64,000 nucleotides of DNA from JADJGC01 sp964617645 (GCA_964617645.1 CAZTYE010000001.1:124001-188000), one strand, 5' to 3'. Shown: positions 36,645-46,469, counted from the first letter of the stretch. Numbers and translations are program-made. Notes: a model not told the origin generated them from the sequence alone.

Positions 36645-37739
36645 ATGGAACCGGCAATTGACAAGAAACTCCAAGCCCTCTCTTTCCTGATCGGCAACAC
36701 CCCGCTGCTGCAGATCGAGTTCCGTCTGCGCGGGCAGAATCGTCTTGTCTTCGCCAAAGCCGAACATCTCAGCATGACCGGCAGCATCAAAGACCGCATG
36801 GCGCTTCATATTCTCCGCCGAGCGTATCTCGACGGCTCGCTCAATCCGGGCGACACGATTGTCGAAGCAACCAGCGGCAACACCGGTATCTCCTTCGCCG
36901 CGATCGGCCGCGCCTTGGGGCATCCGGTGACGATTTTTATGCCCGACTGGATGAGCCGCGAGCGCGTCGATCTGATCCAAAGCATGGGCGCAAAAATCCG
37001 CCCGGTCACGCGCGATGAGGGCGGCTTTCTGGGCAGCATTGCGATGGCCGAAGAGATGGCCAAGTCGCATCCCGGCTGCTTTCTCCCGCGACAATTCTCG
37101 AATGCCAACAACGTCGGGGCCCACGCTCTCACCACTGGCCCGGAACTCTGGTGGCAACTGCAATACAGCGAGCGGAAACCGGACGCGTTCGTGGCCGGTG
37201 TCGGCACCGGCGGAACGGTAATGGGCGTCGGCAAGTATTTGCGCGCGCAGGATCCGAAAATCAAAGTCCACCCCATGGAGCCGTCCAATTCACCGACTTT
37301 GCGTACCGGCAAGAAAATCGGTCGGCATCGCATTCAAGGCATCTCCGACGAGTTCATTCCGGCCATCGTCGATTTGGCCTACCTCGACCCGGTCGTTGAT
37401 GTCCCCGACGGCGACGCCATCCTCATGGCCCAGAAACTGGCGCGTCAACTGGGATTGGCGGTCGGGATTTCTTCGGGCGCGAACTTTCTGGCCGCGATTC
37501 TCGTACAGGAGCAAATCGGCGCCGATTCAACCGTCGTGACCGTCTTTCCCGATGACAACAAGAAGTACCTCAGCACCGACCTTCTCTGCGACGAACCCCA
37601 CGCCAACGGCTATTTAGCGCCGGAAATTGAGCTTGTCGACTTCGTCGCCCTCAAGCGCGTCTGCAACACCTGCTGTGATTTTCGCGACTGCGCCGAGCGA
37701 CTGAATACTCCGTTTGCCGCTGCGACGCGCGAAAACTAA
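36645..37739 (+). CDS. cysteine synthase family protein with Cys-rich C-terminal extension
   Basis: 364 residues. Fold type II PLP enzyme: PLP lysine in TGSIKDRMA near residue 49, substrate loop EATSGNTGI near 77 and PLP-phosphate loop GVGTGGTVMG near 187. It should make cysteine from O-acetylserine (or a similar activated serine) and sulfide. The last 35 residues, beyond the usual end, carry a cluster of four cysteines (RVCNTCCDFRDCAERL), absent from typical CysK and possibly binding metal or sulfur. The start at 36645 has AAAGG eight bases upstream. Confidence 0.88.
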   Translation: MEPAIDKKLQALSFLIGNTPLLQIEFRLRGQNRLVFAKAEHLSMTGSIKDRMALHILRRAYLDGSLNPGDTIVEATSGNTGISFAAIGRALGHPVTIFMPDWMSRERVDLIQSMGAKIRPVTRDEGGFLGSIAMAEEMAKSHPGCFLPRQFSNANNVGAHALTTGPELWWQLQYSERKPDAFVAGVGTGGTVMGVGKYLRAQDPKIKVHPMEPSNSPTLRTGKKIGRHRIQGISDEFIPAIVDLAYLDPVVDVPDGDAILMAQKLARQLGLAVGISSGANFLAAILVQEQIGADSTVVTVFPDDNKKYLSTDLLCDEPHANGYLAPEIELVDFVALKRVCNTCCDFRDCAERLNTPFAAATREN

Positions 37740-37838
37740 TTTGCGTATAATCAAATGCCCGCGCGGCGGCGACCGTTTGCGCTGTTCGTGATCGTCGATG
37801 CTGCTTCTGGCCGCTGCCGGGTGAAATGGGAGGAGTAA

Positions 37839-40397
37839 ATGAATTTCAACAAATATACCACCAAAGCCGCCGAAGCCGTGCAAGGCGCGATGCAGCTTGC
37901 CGGTCAACTCTCGCAGCAGGCGATTACACCAACGCACTTGTTGCTTGTTTTGGCCAAGCAGTCCGAGGGCATTGTCCCGTCGCTGCTGCGGCAACTTGAA
38001 CTCGATCCGACGGACGTCGAGCTTCGACTCAAAGCCGAACTCGCCAAACAGCCAATCATCTCCGGCGGTGTCGAGCCGTATGCCACTCCTGAATTGCGCA
38101 AGGTTTTCGACCAGGCCGAATCCGAGGCCAGCCAGCTTCGCGATGAGTACATCAGCACCGAGCATCTTTTCCTTGCTTTGATCGATCAGCCGGAGATCAA
38201 AAAGCTGATCAAGATCAAGCGTGACGACGTCCTCATAGCTCTGGCCGGGCTGCGAGGCAACCAGCGCGTCACCGATCCCGATCCGGAGGGGAAGTATCAA
38301 GCGCTCGAGAAATACACACGCGACTTTACACAGATGGCGCGCCGCGGCGAAATTGATCCGGTTATCGGTCGCGATGACGAAATCCGCCGCATCATGCAAA
38401 TCCTCTCGCGCCGCACCAAAAATAACCCCGTGCTCGTTGGCGAACCCGGCACCGGCAAGACCGCCATCGTCGAAGGCCTCGCCAAGAAGATCATCGACGG
38501 CGACGTGCCGGAGACGATCAAGAACAAACGCCTGCTCTCTCTCGATCTCGGCCAGATGATCGCCGGCACTAAGTATCGCGGCGAATTCGAGGACCGCCTC
38601 AAAGCCGTGATCAAAGAAGTGGAAGAATCCGACGGCCAGATTCTCCTCTTCATCGACGAATTGCACACCATCGTCGGCGCCGGCGCCGCCGAGGGCGCGA
38701 TGGATGCCGGAAACCTGCTCAAACCGGCGCTCGCGCGCGGCAAGCTGCGCACCATCGGAGCAACCACGCTCAAAGAGTACCGCAAACACATCGAGAAGGA
38801 CGCCGCCCTCGAACGTCGCTTCCAACCGGTGATGGTCCAAGAGCCGTCGCTCAAAGATGCCATCTCCATTCTCCGCGGCATCAAAGCCAAATACGAGGTG
38901 CATCACGGCGTGCGCATCCGCGACAACGCCATCGTCGCCGCCGTCGAGCTCTCGGCAAGATACATCGCCGATCGCTTCTTGCCCGACAAAGCCATCGACC
39001 TCATGGATGAAGCCGCCTCGCAGCTCCGCATCGAAATCGACAGCAAACCCACCGAGATCGACCGTTTGCACCGGCGCATTCGCCAACTCGAGATCGAGCG
39101 CGAGGCGCTCAAGAAGGAATCAGATTCCGAGTCGAAGAATCGCCTTGTCGAATTGGAGCGGGAACTCAGCGACGCCCGGGAAGAAAACGCCAAACTTGAA
39201 CTGCACTGGCAAAATGAGCGCAAGATCATTGACCAGATCAAAGAATTCTCGGCGCAGATCGACAAACTCAAAGAGCAGTCGGCGCAATTCGAGCGCGCCG
39301 GTGAATTGCAGAAAGTCGCCGAGATCACTTACGGCAAGATCCCCGAACTCGAAAAGCAAATCGCCGCCGCCAAAACCGAACTCGCGCGAGTCCAAACCGA
39401 CCGGCAAATTCTCAAAGAGGAAGTTGACGAGGAAGACATCGCCCAGATCGTCTCGCGCTGGACCGGCATCCCGGTGCAGCGGATGCTCACCGAAGAGTCA
39501 AAGAAACTGGCGCAAATGGAAGACGAAATCGGCAAGCGCGTTATCGGGCAACGCGAGGCGATCACCGCCGTCTCCAATGCCGTTCGTCGCAGCCGCGCCG
39601 GGATTCAGGAAGAAGGCCGCCCCATCGGCTCGTTTATTTTCCTCGGCCCGACCGGCGTCGGCAAGACCGAGTTGGCGAAAGCGCTTGCGCAATTTCTCTT
39701 CAATGACGAACGCATGCTGGTGCGCATCGACATGAGCGAATACATGGAGAAGCACTCCGTCGCGCGTCTGGTCGGCTCGCCACCCGGGTATGTCGGCTAC
39801 GAGGAAGGCGGCCAACTCACGGAGGCTGTTCGGCGGCACCCCTACACCGTAGTGCTCTTCGACGAAATCGAAAAGGCACACCCCGAGGTTTTCAACGTCC
39901 TGTTGCAGCTTCTCGACGAAGGCCGCCTCACCGACAACAAGGGCCGCACCGTCGATTTCAAGAACACCGTCGTGATCATGACCAGCAATCTCGGCTCGCA
40001 GCAAATCGCGCAATTCGCGAATGATCGCAAGGCGCAAGAGAGCGCGATCAACCAAATTCTGCGGCAGGTGTTTCGGCCCGAGTTTCTCAACCGTGTTGAC
40101 GATATCATCATCTTCCAACACCTAACACCTGAGGAAATTGCGCGCATTGTCGAACTCCAGATGACTCTGGTGGCGCAGCGATTGGAGAAGCGCGGCATCG
40201 TGATTTCCATCACGCCGCAGGCTACAGCCTATCTGGCGCGGGCGGGCTTTGATGAAGTCTTCGGCGCGCGACCCTTGAAACGACTGATCCAGAATGAAAT
40301 CCTCGACGAACTCTCGCTGCGCATCGTCGAAGGTAAAGTTAAGGACGGCGACAACATCAATATCGATTTCCGCGACGGCGGAATCTTCTTCCGCTGA
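37839..40397 (+). CDS. clpB: ATP-dependent chaperone ClpB
   Basis: 852 residues with all ClpB parts: an N-domain with two Clp repeats (1-145), AAA1 with Walker A GEPGTGKT near 201, the middle coiled coil (about 405-525), and AAA2 with Walker A GPTGVGKT near 602 and the closing FGARPLKRLIQ motif. It lacks the ClpP-binding loop, as expected of the disaggregase. The start has GGAGGAG directly upstream. It rescues aggregated proteins with DnaK. No CIRCE element seen upstream. Confidence 0.97.
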   Translation: MNFNKYTTKAAEAVQGAMQLAGQLSQQAITPTHLLLVLAKQSEGIVPSLLRQLELDPTDVELRLKAELAKQPIISGGVEPYATPELRKVFDQAESEASQLRDEYISTEHLFLALIDQPEIKKLIKIKRDDVLIALAGLRGNQRVTDPDPEGKYQALEKYTRDFTQMARRGEIDPVIGRDDEIRRIMQILSRRTKNNPVLVGEPGTGKTAIVEGLAKKIIDGDVPETIKNKRLLSLDLGQMIAGTKYRGEFEDRLKAVIKEVEESDGQILLFIDELHTIVGAGAAEGAMDAGNLLKPALARGKLRTIGATTLKEYRKHIEKDAALERRFQPVMVQEPSLKDAISILRGIKAKYEVHHGVRIRDNAIVAAVELSARYIADRFLPDKAIDLMDEAASQLRIEIDSKPTEIDRLHRRIRQLEIEREALKKESDSESKNRLVELERELSDAREENAKLELHWQNERKIIDQIKEFSAQIDKLKEQSAQFERAGELQKVAEITYGKIPELEKQIAAAKTELARVQTDRQILKEEVDEEDIAQIVSRWTGIPVQRMLTEESKKLAQMEDEIGKRVIGQREAITAVSNAVRRSRAGIQEEGRPIGSFIFLGPTGVGKTELAKALAQFLFNDERMLVRIDMSEYMEKHSVARLVGSPPGYVGYEEGGQLTEAVRRHPYTVVLFDEIEKAHPEVFNVLLQLLDEGRLTDNKGRTVDFKNTVVIMTSNLGSQQIAQFANDRKAQESAINQILRQVFRPEFLNRVDDIIIFQHLTPEEIARIVELQMTLVAQRLEKRGIVISITPQATAYLARAGFDEVFGARPLKRLIQNEILDELSLRIVEGKVKDGDNINIDFRDGGIFFR

Positions 40398-40495
40398 ATT
40401 CTGAGTAGCCATCTGCCATGCTTGAAGCTCACAGCAACACCGCCGCAGGGAATCACTCCCGACGGCGATTTGCATTTGAGTCAACTCTGCAATTG

Positions 40496-41848
40496 CTATT
40501 TTTGCTTCTCACGCTTCAGTGCTTCGAGTTCCGCTTGCATTGTGTCCAGTCGCTGCGTAAGCGCATCCTTCTCGCGTTTGAGCGCTTGAATCGCGATCAG
40601 CATGACGCCCGCCATGTCGCCGGAATTGATTGTCGTTGGCGAACCGATCGCACCGATGCCGTCATTTCCGAACGCGGCGAAAAAGTCTTGCGCCGTCGGC
40701 CCGTAATGACGGAACTGCTGCGGATCGTGCCCCTTGTAGTTCCAACTGCTCAGCCTCAGGTCGGCGAGCTTCCTGAGTACTTCGGCGTGATTGACTTCCT
40801 GGAAGTTTTCCTTCTGATTGACGTCCGATGGAAATGTGAACGCCACCTGTCCTTCGATAACCGTGACGGAGGAATTGCCGATGCGCACCTTGTTGCTGGC
40901 GCTAACGACGGCGTTGTAACCGATAGCGGTAGCATTGGTCAAATTGTTGGCGCTGACATCCGCGCCGCGACCGAGGGCCGTGTTGTTCGAACCGGTGGTG
41001 TTCGTCTGCAACGCGAGCGAACCAACCGCCGTATTACTGCCGCCGGTTGTCAGTCCGGCAGCGGAGAAGCCGACGGCCGTGTTACTCGAAGAAGTTTGGT
41101 TGTTGCCAAGCGCCGTGGTGCCAAGTGCGGAATTGTTCTGACCATCGGTGTTGCTGCCTAAGGCGCCATTCCCAAGCGCCGCGTTGTTGCTGCCGTTCAA
41201 ATTCTCATCTAGAGTCAGAACGCCAACGGCCACGTTTCCCACTCCGGTCAGGTTATTCTTCAATGGCGAAACTCCCATGCAGACGTTGCCGCTTCCGCTC
41301 ATGGTGAGATTGCCAGCATCAGTGCCGATGAAGAGATTGCTCAGTCCGAAATTGTGCAGGAAGAGTTGCCCGCCTTTGTAGACATTGCCAACTGAGGCGG
41401 TTGAATTGTCAAGACTGATATTTCCACTGACCGCGCCGCCGGTCGCGCCATCGATCGTGTTCACGCGAAACGCATACGGCTGCGACACCAAGCGCGTGCG
41501 CGGCGAAATCTCCGGATCCGCGCCGACTTTGACACCCAGGTAACGCGTCGCGCTACTAAAGACGGCGTCGGTAATCGGCGTGACCGACCCGAGCAATATC
41601 GTGAAATCGCCGCCGATCGTAGTCACTGTGCGCGACTCGGTCCAGATCGTCGCGCCGCCGGAAACCGCATCGTAAATCGTGAACACTACCGAGTAATTGC
41701 CGTCCGCGACCGGATTTCCGCCGGAATCGAGCAAGCGTCCTTGATAGTTGACGAGTGTCGGTGTCAGAGCCGACAATGTCGCAAAATTCGAAAAGAGCAC
41801 GAAGAGTGCGATTACCGCCGCGATTGTTGTTCGCTGTGAGCGTTCCAT
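40496..41848 (-). CDS. secreted tail-fibre-like protein with YadA-type head repeats and S74 chaperone domain
   Basis: 450 residues with a signal peptide (1-28). Residues 30-125 form a beta domain common at the start of these proteins (YQGRLLDSGGNPVADGNY). Residues about 195-315 are a run of YadA-like head repeats (NTAVG, NNTALG, NSALGTTALGNN). From SDVNQKENFQEV near 345 comes an S74 intramolecular chaperone domain ending in a coiled coil. In known members the S74 serine cleaves the chaperone after trimer assembly. Probably a trimeric surface fibre; common in free-living FCB genomes, not proof of phage. Confidence 0.82.
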   Translation of the reverse strand: MERSQRTTIAAVIALFVLFSNFATLSALTPTLVNYQGRLLDSGGNPVADGNYSVVFTIYDAVSGGATIWTESRTVTTIGGDFTILLGSVTPITDAVFSSATRYLGVKVGADPEISPRTRLVSQPYAFRVNTIDGATGGAVSGNISLDNSTASVGNVYKGGQLFLHNFGLSNLFIGTDAGNLTMSGSGNVCMGVSPLKNNLTGVGNVAVGVLTLDENLNGSNNAALGNGALGSNTDGQNNSALGTTALGNNQTSSSNTAVGFSAAGLTTGGSNTAVGSLALQTNTTGSNNTALGRGADVSANNLTNATAIGYNAVVSASNKVRIGNSSVTVIEGQVAFTFPSDVNQKENFQEVNHAEVLRKLADLRLSSWNYKGHDPQQFRHYGPTAQDFFAAFGNDGIGAIGSPTTINSGDMAGVMLIAIQALKREKDALTQRLDTMQAELEALKREKQK

Positions 41849-42021
41849 AAGTACCTCCGAAAGCCTGTGAGTAGCCAGATTCGTAATTGTAGAGCGTAAT
41901 TCTGGATCGACAAAGTACAGGTATTTCGCTCGTGGCGCAAGCGGTGATGTGCCGTGCCGGTCGTTGACTTCCCGCTGCGGGCGCGGTATCTTTGCTCCAC
42001 GAAGAAGGGAGTACCGCTGCT

Positions 42022-43992
42022 ATGGCTCAGACACTCGTCGAAAAAATCGCCCAGAAATTCGCCTTTGGTTTGGAATCCGGCCACGTCGTTCGCGCCGGCG
42101 ACTATATCTCGATCAAACCGGCGCACGTCATGACCCACGACAACACCGGCGCCGTCATTCCGAAATTCAAATCGATTGGCGCCAAGAAGATTTTCAACCC
42201 GCGCCAGCCGGTGTTCACGCTTGATCACAACGTGCAAGACACCACGGAAGGCAACCTTGCCAAGTACGCCAAGATCGCGGCCTTCGCCAAAGATCACGGC
42301 ATCGATTTCTATCCCGCCGGCCGCGGTATCGGACATCAGATCATGTGCGAGGAGGGCTACGCGTTTCCGGGCACAATGGCGGTGGCTTCCGACAGTCATT
42401 CCAACATGTACGGCGGGCTGGGATGCCTAGGCACCCCGATCGTTCGCACCGACGCCGCTGCGCTGTGGGCGACCGGTCGCACTTGGTGGCAAGTGCCGCC
42501 GATCGCCAGAGTCGAATTGCGTGGACGTATGCGCCCCGGCGTCACCGGCAAGGATGTCATCGTGACGCTCTGCGGGCTTTTCAACCACGACGAAGTGCTC
42601 AATCACGCGGTCGAGTTTGTCGGCGACGGCGTCAAGTATCTCTCGATCGACGAACGACTGACTATCGCCAACATGAGCACCGAGTGGGGAGCGTTGGTCG
42701 GCATGTTCGCCATTGATGAAGTCACTCTCAAGTGGCTGCGCGCGCGCGCCGATTTCGTTGCCCAGCGTGGCCTACAAGGCGTTCCCTCCGATGCTGACGG
42801 CAGCGGGGGCGCGCATCCGCGCATGAATCACCAGCGCATCGATGAATTGGAGAAGAACATCCCGACCGCCGATTCAAATGCCGACTACGCCAAAGAACTT
42901 TATCTCGATCTTGACAGCGTGCAGCCCCACGTCTCGGGGCCGAACACGGTGAAAGTGATCACCTCGCTGGCCGACATGCGCGACAAGAAAGTGCAGATTC
43001 ACAAAGCCTACCTGATGTCGTGCGTCAACGGTCGCGTCGAAGACATCGCGCAAGCGGCGGCGGTCATGCGTGGTAAGAAGATTGCACACGGCGTGAAATT
43101 CTACCTATCGGCGGCCTCCAGCGAAGTGCAACAGGAAGCCGAACGGCGCGGCGACTGGCAGGCATTGGTTGCGGCCGGCGCAATCGTGCTCGCGCCCGGC
43201 TGCGGTGCGTGCATCGGTCTTGGTGAGGGCATTCTCGAAGACGGCGAAGTCGGCATCTCGGCCACTAATCGCAATTTCAAAGGCCGCATGGGATCGCGCG
43301 AGGCGCAGGCCTATCTGGCATCGCCGGCGGTTGTGGCGGCCTCGGCGATTGCGGGCTTCATCGATCTACCTTCCGGCAACGGCGGGGGCAAGCCGGTCGG
43401 CGGGGTCAGTTCCAAAGCCAAAGCCGCGGCGCCTTCCGGCAAAACGACAATCGTCGCCGGATTTCCGGCCGAGGTCAAAGGCGAACTGATTTTCTGCCAT
43501 CAAGACAATCTCAATACCGACGGCATCTATCCGGGCAAGTACACCTACATCGACGATTTCACACCCGAGCAGCAAGCCGGGGTCGTGATGGAAAATTACG
43601 ATCCGGAATTTGGCAAATTGGTCACGAAGGGCGACATTCTGGTCGGCGGCTTTAACTTCGGCACCGGCTCTTCGCGTGAGCAAGCCGCGACCGCGCTCAA
43701 ATATCGCGGCATCGCGCTGGTCGTCGCCGGTTCGTTTTCCGAGACCTACAAACGCAATGCGCTCAACAACGGTTTTCTCGCGATCGAAGCGCCGGAGTTG
43801 GTCAACGATCTCAAGAAGCAATTCGGCGCGGATAGACTCACAGTCAAGACCGGAATCGCCGCGACGATTGACTTCGCGAATTCGCGACTTGTAGCCAACG
43901 GCGTGAATCATGCCATCGGCCCGGTCGGCGCTGCCGCGCAGGAGCTGATCCTCGCCGGCGGCCTTGAAGAATGGACAAAGGCAAGGCTGTGA
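42022..43992 (+). CDS. aconitase-superfamily hydro-lyase, homoaconitase-like
   Basis: 656 residues with the large (LeuC-like) and small swivel (LeuD-like) domains fused. The three [4Fe-4S] cysteines are in MSCVNGR near 333 and GCGACIG near 393-396. The active-site stretch FGTGSSREQAAT lies near 548 in the swivel. The spacing and the N-terminal PAHVMTHDNTGAVIPKF segment resemble homoaconitase/Aquifex-type enzymes rather than classical AcnA or AcnB. It may act in the TCA cycle or in lysine/2-oxoacid chain elongation; the sequence alone does not decide. The ATG at 42022 follows a GAAGGGAG stretch. Confidence 0.85.
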   Translation: MAQTLVEKIAQKFAFGLESGHVVRAGDYISIKPAHVMTHDNTGAVIPKFKSIGAKKIFNPRQPVFTLDHNVQDTTEGNLAKYAKIAAFAKDHGIDFYPAGRGIGHQIMCEEGYAFPGTMAVASDSHSNMYGGLGCLGTPIVRTDAAALWATGRTWWQVPPIARVELRGRMRPGVTGKDVIVTLCGLFNHDEVLNHAVEFVGDGVKYLSIDERLTIANMSTEWGALVGMFAIDEVTLKWLRARADFVAQRGLQGVPSDADGSGGAHPRMNHQRIDELEKNIPTADSNADYAKELYLDLDSVQPHVSGPNTVKVITSLADMRDKKVQIHKAYLMSCVNGRVEDIAQAAAVMRGKKIAHGVKFYLSAASSEVQQEAERRGDWQALVAAGAIVLAPGCGACIGLGEGILEDGEVGISATNRNFKGRMGSREAQAYLASPAVVAASAIAGFIDLPSGNGGGKPVGGVSSKAKAAAPSGKTTIVAGFPAEVKGELIFCHQDNLNTDGIYPGKYTYIDDFTPEQQAGVVMENYDPEFGKLVTKGDILVGGFNFGTGSSREQAATALKYRGIALVVAGSFSETYKRNALNNGFLAIEAPELVNDLKKQFGADRLTVKTGIAATIDFANSRLVANGVNHAIGPVGAAAQELILAGGLEEWTKARL

Positions 43993-44426
43993 TGGCAATT
44001 GCTTCACCATATCGACAGCTCGAGACGTGAGGATACGTCTCCCGCGTAGGGGCGCGGCGCGCCGCGCCTTGCCCGTCATTCCGGCGCAAGGGACTGTTGA
44101 AAATCCGTATTCATGTCATTCTGAGCGCAGCGAAGAATCTGTTCGACCTTGTGCCACAATACTCACAGACCCTTCGCCTGCGCAGCGGCTCAGGGTGACA
44201 GCCTCAAGGACTCATTTGAAGTCCCATCAGGTTGGGAATCGCGCTGTGACATTGCCTCCCGCGCAGGGACGCTTCGCGGCGCGCCTTGCCCGTCATTCCG
44301 ACGAAAGCCGGAATCCAGGTTCCGTGCGTGGCACACGCCCTCGTGTGACGCAACTGTCGGGAGCGCAGGTGCCCGACTTACAACTTGCAGGCAACGAATG
44401 GTGATATTTGAAGGTGAGGCCTCCCC
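43993..44426. repeat. intergenic region with 203-bp direct repeat, left copy
   Basis: No gene. Positions 44066-44268 are identical to 45282-45484. The unit contains a GGGACTGTTGAAAA segment and a hairpin element (44115-44200) of the type seen near 24.5 kb. Further CCCGCGCAGGGACGC and CATTCC..GGAATCC motifs follow. Confidence 0.85.
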
Positions 44427-45206
44427 ATGCTCGGCGCGATAGTCGGCGACATCGTCGGATCGATCTACGAATTCAATAATATCAAAACCACAGAGTTCCC
44501 CCTGTTCGACACCGGATGTTCCTTCACCGACGACAGCATTCTCACCGTCGCGCTGGCGGAGGCCATCCTGCGCGACTGCGACTACACCGCGCTGCTCAAG
44601 GCCTACTATCATCGTTATCCGTATGGCGGCTACGGCGGCATGTTCCACGCGTGGGCGTCCAGCGCCGACAGCCAGCCCTACAACAGTTGGGGCAACGGCG
44701 CCGCAATGCGTATCAGCCCGGTCGGCTGGGCGTTTGGCAATTTGAAAGATGTTCTCTCTGCGGCGAAAAAGTACACCGAGATCACGCACAATCATCCGGA
44801 GGGCATCGCCGGCGCGCAGGCGACGGCTGCAGCGATCTTCATGGCCCGAACCGGAGCGAGCAAGGAGGACATTCGCTCCTACGTCGCCGAATCATTCGGC
44901 TACGATTTAAGTCGTACCTGCGCCACCATCCGCCCGACCTATCGCTTTAACGAATCGTGCCGCCAGACCGTGCCGGAAGCGATCATTGCGTTTCTGGATT
45001 CGTCCGATTTCGAAAACGCCATCCGCCTCGCCATTTCGCTCGGCGGCGACAGCGATACGCTGGCCTGCATCACCGGCAGCATCGCAGAAGCCTTCTACGG
45101 CGGCGTGCCCGCGCCGATCGCCGCGCAGGCTATAGAATGCCTCGATGACGAATTGCGCGAAATCGTACTCGAGTTTCGCGCTCGTTTCTGTGTTAGAAAA
45201 TCCTAA
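44427..45206 (+). CDS. ADP-ribosylglycohydrolase family protein
   Basis: 259 residues. The paired acidic metal motifs of the family are present: FTDDSILTVA near residue 33 and LGGDSDTLACITGSIAEA near residue 210. Members remove ADP-ribose from proteins (as DraG does for nitrogenase reductase) or hydrolyse related bonds. No ADP-ribosyltransferase gene is nearby, so the substrate is unknown. The gene is enclosed by two identical 203-bp repeats. Confidence 0.92.
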   Translation: MLGAIVGDIVGSIYEFNNIKTTEFPLFDTGCSFTDDSILTVALAEAILRDCDYTALLKAYYHRYPYGGYGGMFHAWASSADSQPYNSWGNGAAMRISPVGWAFGNLKDVLSAAKKYTEITHNHPEGIAGAQATAAAIFMARTGASKEDIRSYVAESFGYDLSRTCATIRPTYRFNESCRQTVPEAIIAFLDSSDFENAIRLAISLGGDSDTLACITGSIAEAFYGGVPAPIAAQAIECLDDELREIVLEFRARFCVRKS

Positions 45207-45614
45207 ACCGTGGGTGCCCCATCCTTCGGGGTCGGATTTAAGCGGTGGATACGCCTCCCGCGTAGGGGCGCTTCGCGGCGTGCCTTGCCCGTCATTCCGG
45301 CGCAAGGGACTGTTGAAAATCCGTATTCATGTCATTCTGAGCGCAGCGAAGAATCTGTTCGACCTTGTGCCACAATACTCACAGACCCTTCGCCTGCGCA
45401 GCGGCTCAGGGTGACAGCCTCAAGGACTCATTTGAAGTCCCATCAGGTTGGGAATCGCGCTGTGACATTGCCTCCCGCGCAGGGGCGCATGGTCGAGGAT
45501 CCCGCGCTCCGCGGGGCAATTGCGCCCGTCATTCGGGAGCAAGCCGGAATCCAGGTTCCGTGCGTGCCACCCGGCCTCGTGTGCCACGAATTTTGGGCGC
45601 TCCGAGGCCCCGAC
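45207..45614. repeat. intergenic region with 203-bp direct repeat, right copy
   Basis: No gene. Positions 45282-45484 repeat 44066-44268 without a visible difference, including the hairpin element at 45331-45416. A following CGCGCAGGGGCGCATGGTCGA motif also occurs in similar form near 21705. Confidence 0.85.
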
Positions 45615-46382
45615 CTACAATTGCACCACGCACCCCGCATTGGGCGGATTTCCCCCGGCGAAGATATAGTTAATCAGGTACATCGAATCGGCGATGCTGA
45701 TTGAACAACTGGCGTCGGGGTCAGCGGCGTTGCGGTCGTAGGGGGCGCAGCCGCCGGCGAAAATGTAGTTGATCAGAAACACTGCATCCGCGATGGAAAC
45801 ACTGCCGGAGCAGTCAGCATCACCCGGACTCATGAACAGCGTGTCCGGAACAGCGAGGCTCAGGGTCACGTCACGAAACGTTGGGTACCAAGAATTGAAG
45901 CCGTCTTGAAAGCGAATGTGATCTGGTTGCGACCATATCGTGAACGTGTCTCCAGGCAGTGCCGAGAAGTGAATTCGTGCCGCCAGTTCCGTGCCGTCTG
46001 TTGGGCAAATGATCCCTTGGGTTGCGAGCAAGCCCCCGCGAACCCAGTTGGCAGCGTTATCAATGTGAATTTCTGTGAGCGTCTGAAGTGGATTCCCGGT
46101 AACGTAAATGTGCATCGTATCACATTGGATTTCCCCTTGCCAGTAAAACTCAAAGGTGTTGAAAATTGAAATCCTGTCGGAATAGAGAAATACAGGAATC
46201 TCGATCATGACCGAGTCGCTGCAGTTCTTGGGGCTATACTTCGGAGTCCCAAAATAGACGGAGTCGGGTACACCGTAATCAGTGCCTTGCCCCAACCCGG
46301 TCGCTGACAACGCCGCCAAGGCGATCAAGACAACTGCCAGCCAAGTCCGCGCCGACGTCCTCGCTCTTACTCTTGGTTCCAT
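45615..46382 (-). CDS. secreted dockerin-like protein
   Basis: About 255 residues. The ATG at 46382 has GGAGGAGG upstream. Signal peptide (about 10-32). Residues 40-180 form a beta-sandwich-like domain resembling the cohesin-type modules of exported FCB proteins; this is a resemblance by pattern only. The tail has two dockerin-like repeats (GDADCSGSVSIADAVFLINY and CSISIADSMYLINYIFAGG). Function unknown; exported. Confidence 0.82.
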   Translation of the reverse strand: MEPRVRARTSARTWLAVVLIALAALSATGLGQGTDYGVPDSVYFGTPKYSPKNCSDSVMIEIPVFLYSDRISIFNTFEFYWQGEIQCDTMHIYVTGNPLQTLTEIHIDNAANWVRGGLLATQGIICPTDGTELAARIHFSALPGDTFTIWSQPDHIRFQDGFNSWYPTFRDVTLSLAVPDTLFMSPGDADCSGSVSIADAVFLINYIFAGGCAPYDRNAADPDASCSISIADSMYLINYIFAGGNPPNAGCVVQL

Positions 46383-46440
46383 CGTCTCGCCTCCTCCAAC
46401 GATTCGCACTCCGACAATTCGTATAGCGTCTGTTTCATCT

Positions 46441-46469
46441 CAATATCGCCACGCCAGTCTTGTTTGTCA
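46441..46469 (-). promoter_or_regulatory. sigma-70 type promoter of the dockerin-like gene
   Basis: On the minus strand a perfect TTGACA (46469-46464) is 17 bases from GATATT (46446-46441), about 55 bases before the start codon. Confidence 0.6.

Noticed and set aside
36513..37271. 252-codon open frame antisense to the cysteine synthase gene
   Set aside because: Shadow of a well supported gene with its own promoter.
37614..39086. 490-codon open frame antisense to cysteine synthase and clpB
   Set aside because: It mirrors the codon pattern of two certain genes on the other strand, has low-complexity composition and no family features.
40496..41848. Prophage tail-fibre locus
   Set aside because: The S74/YadA-like protein has a signal peptide and no phage structural genes are nearby; it fits a host surface fibre.
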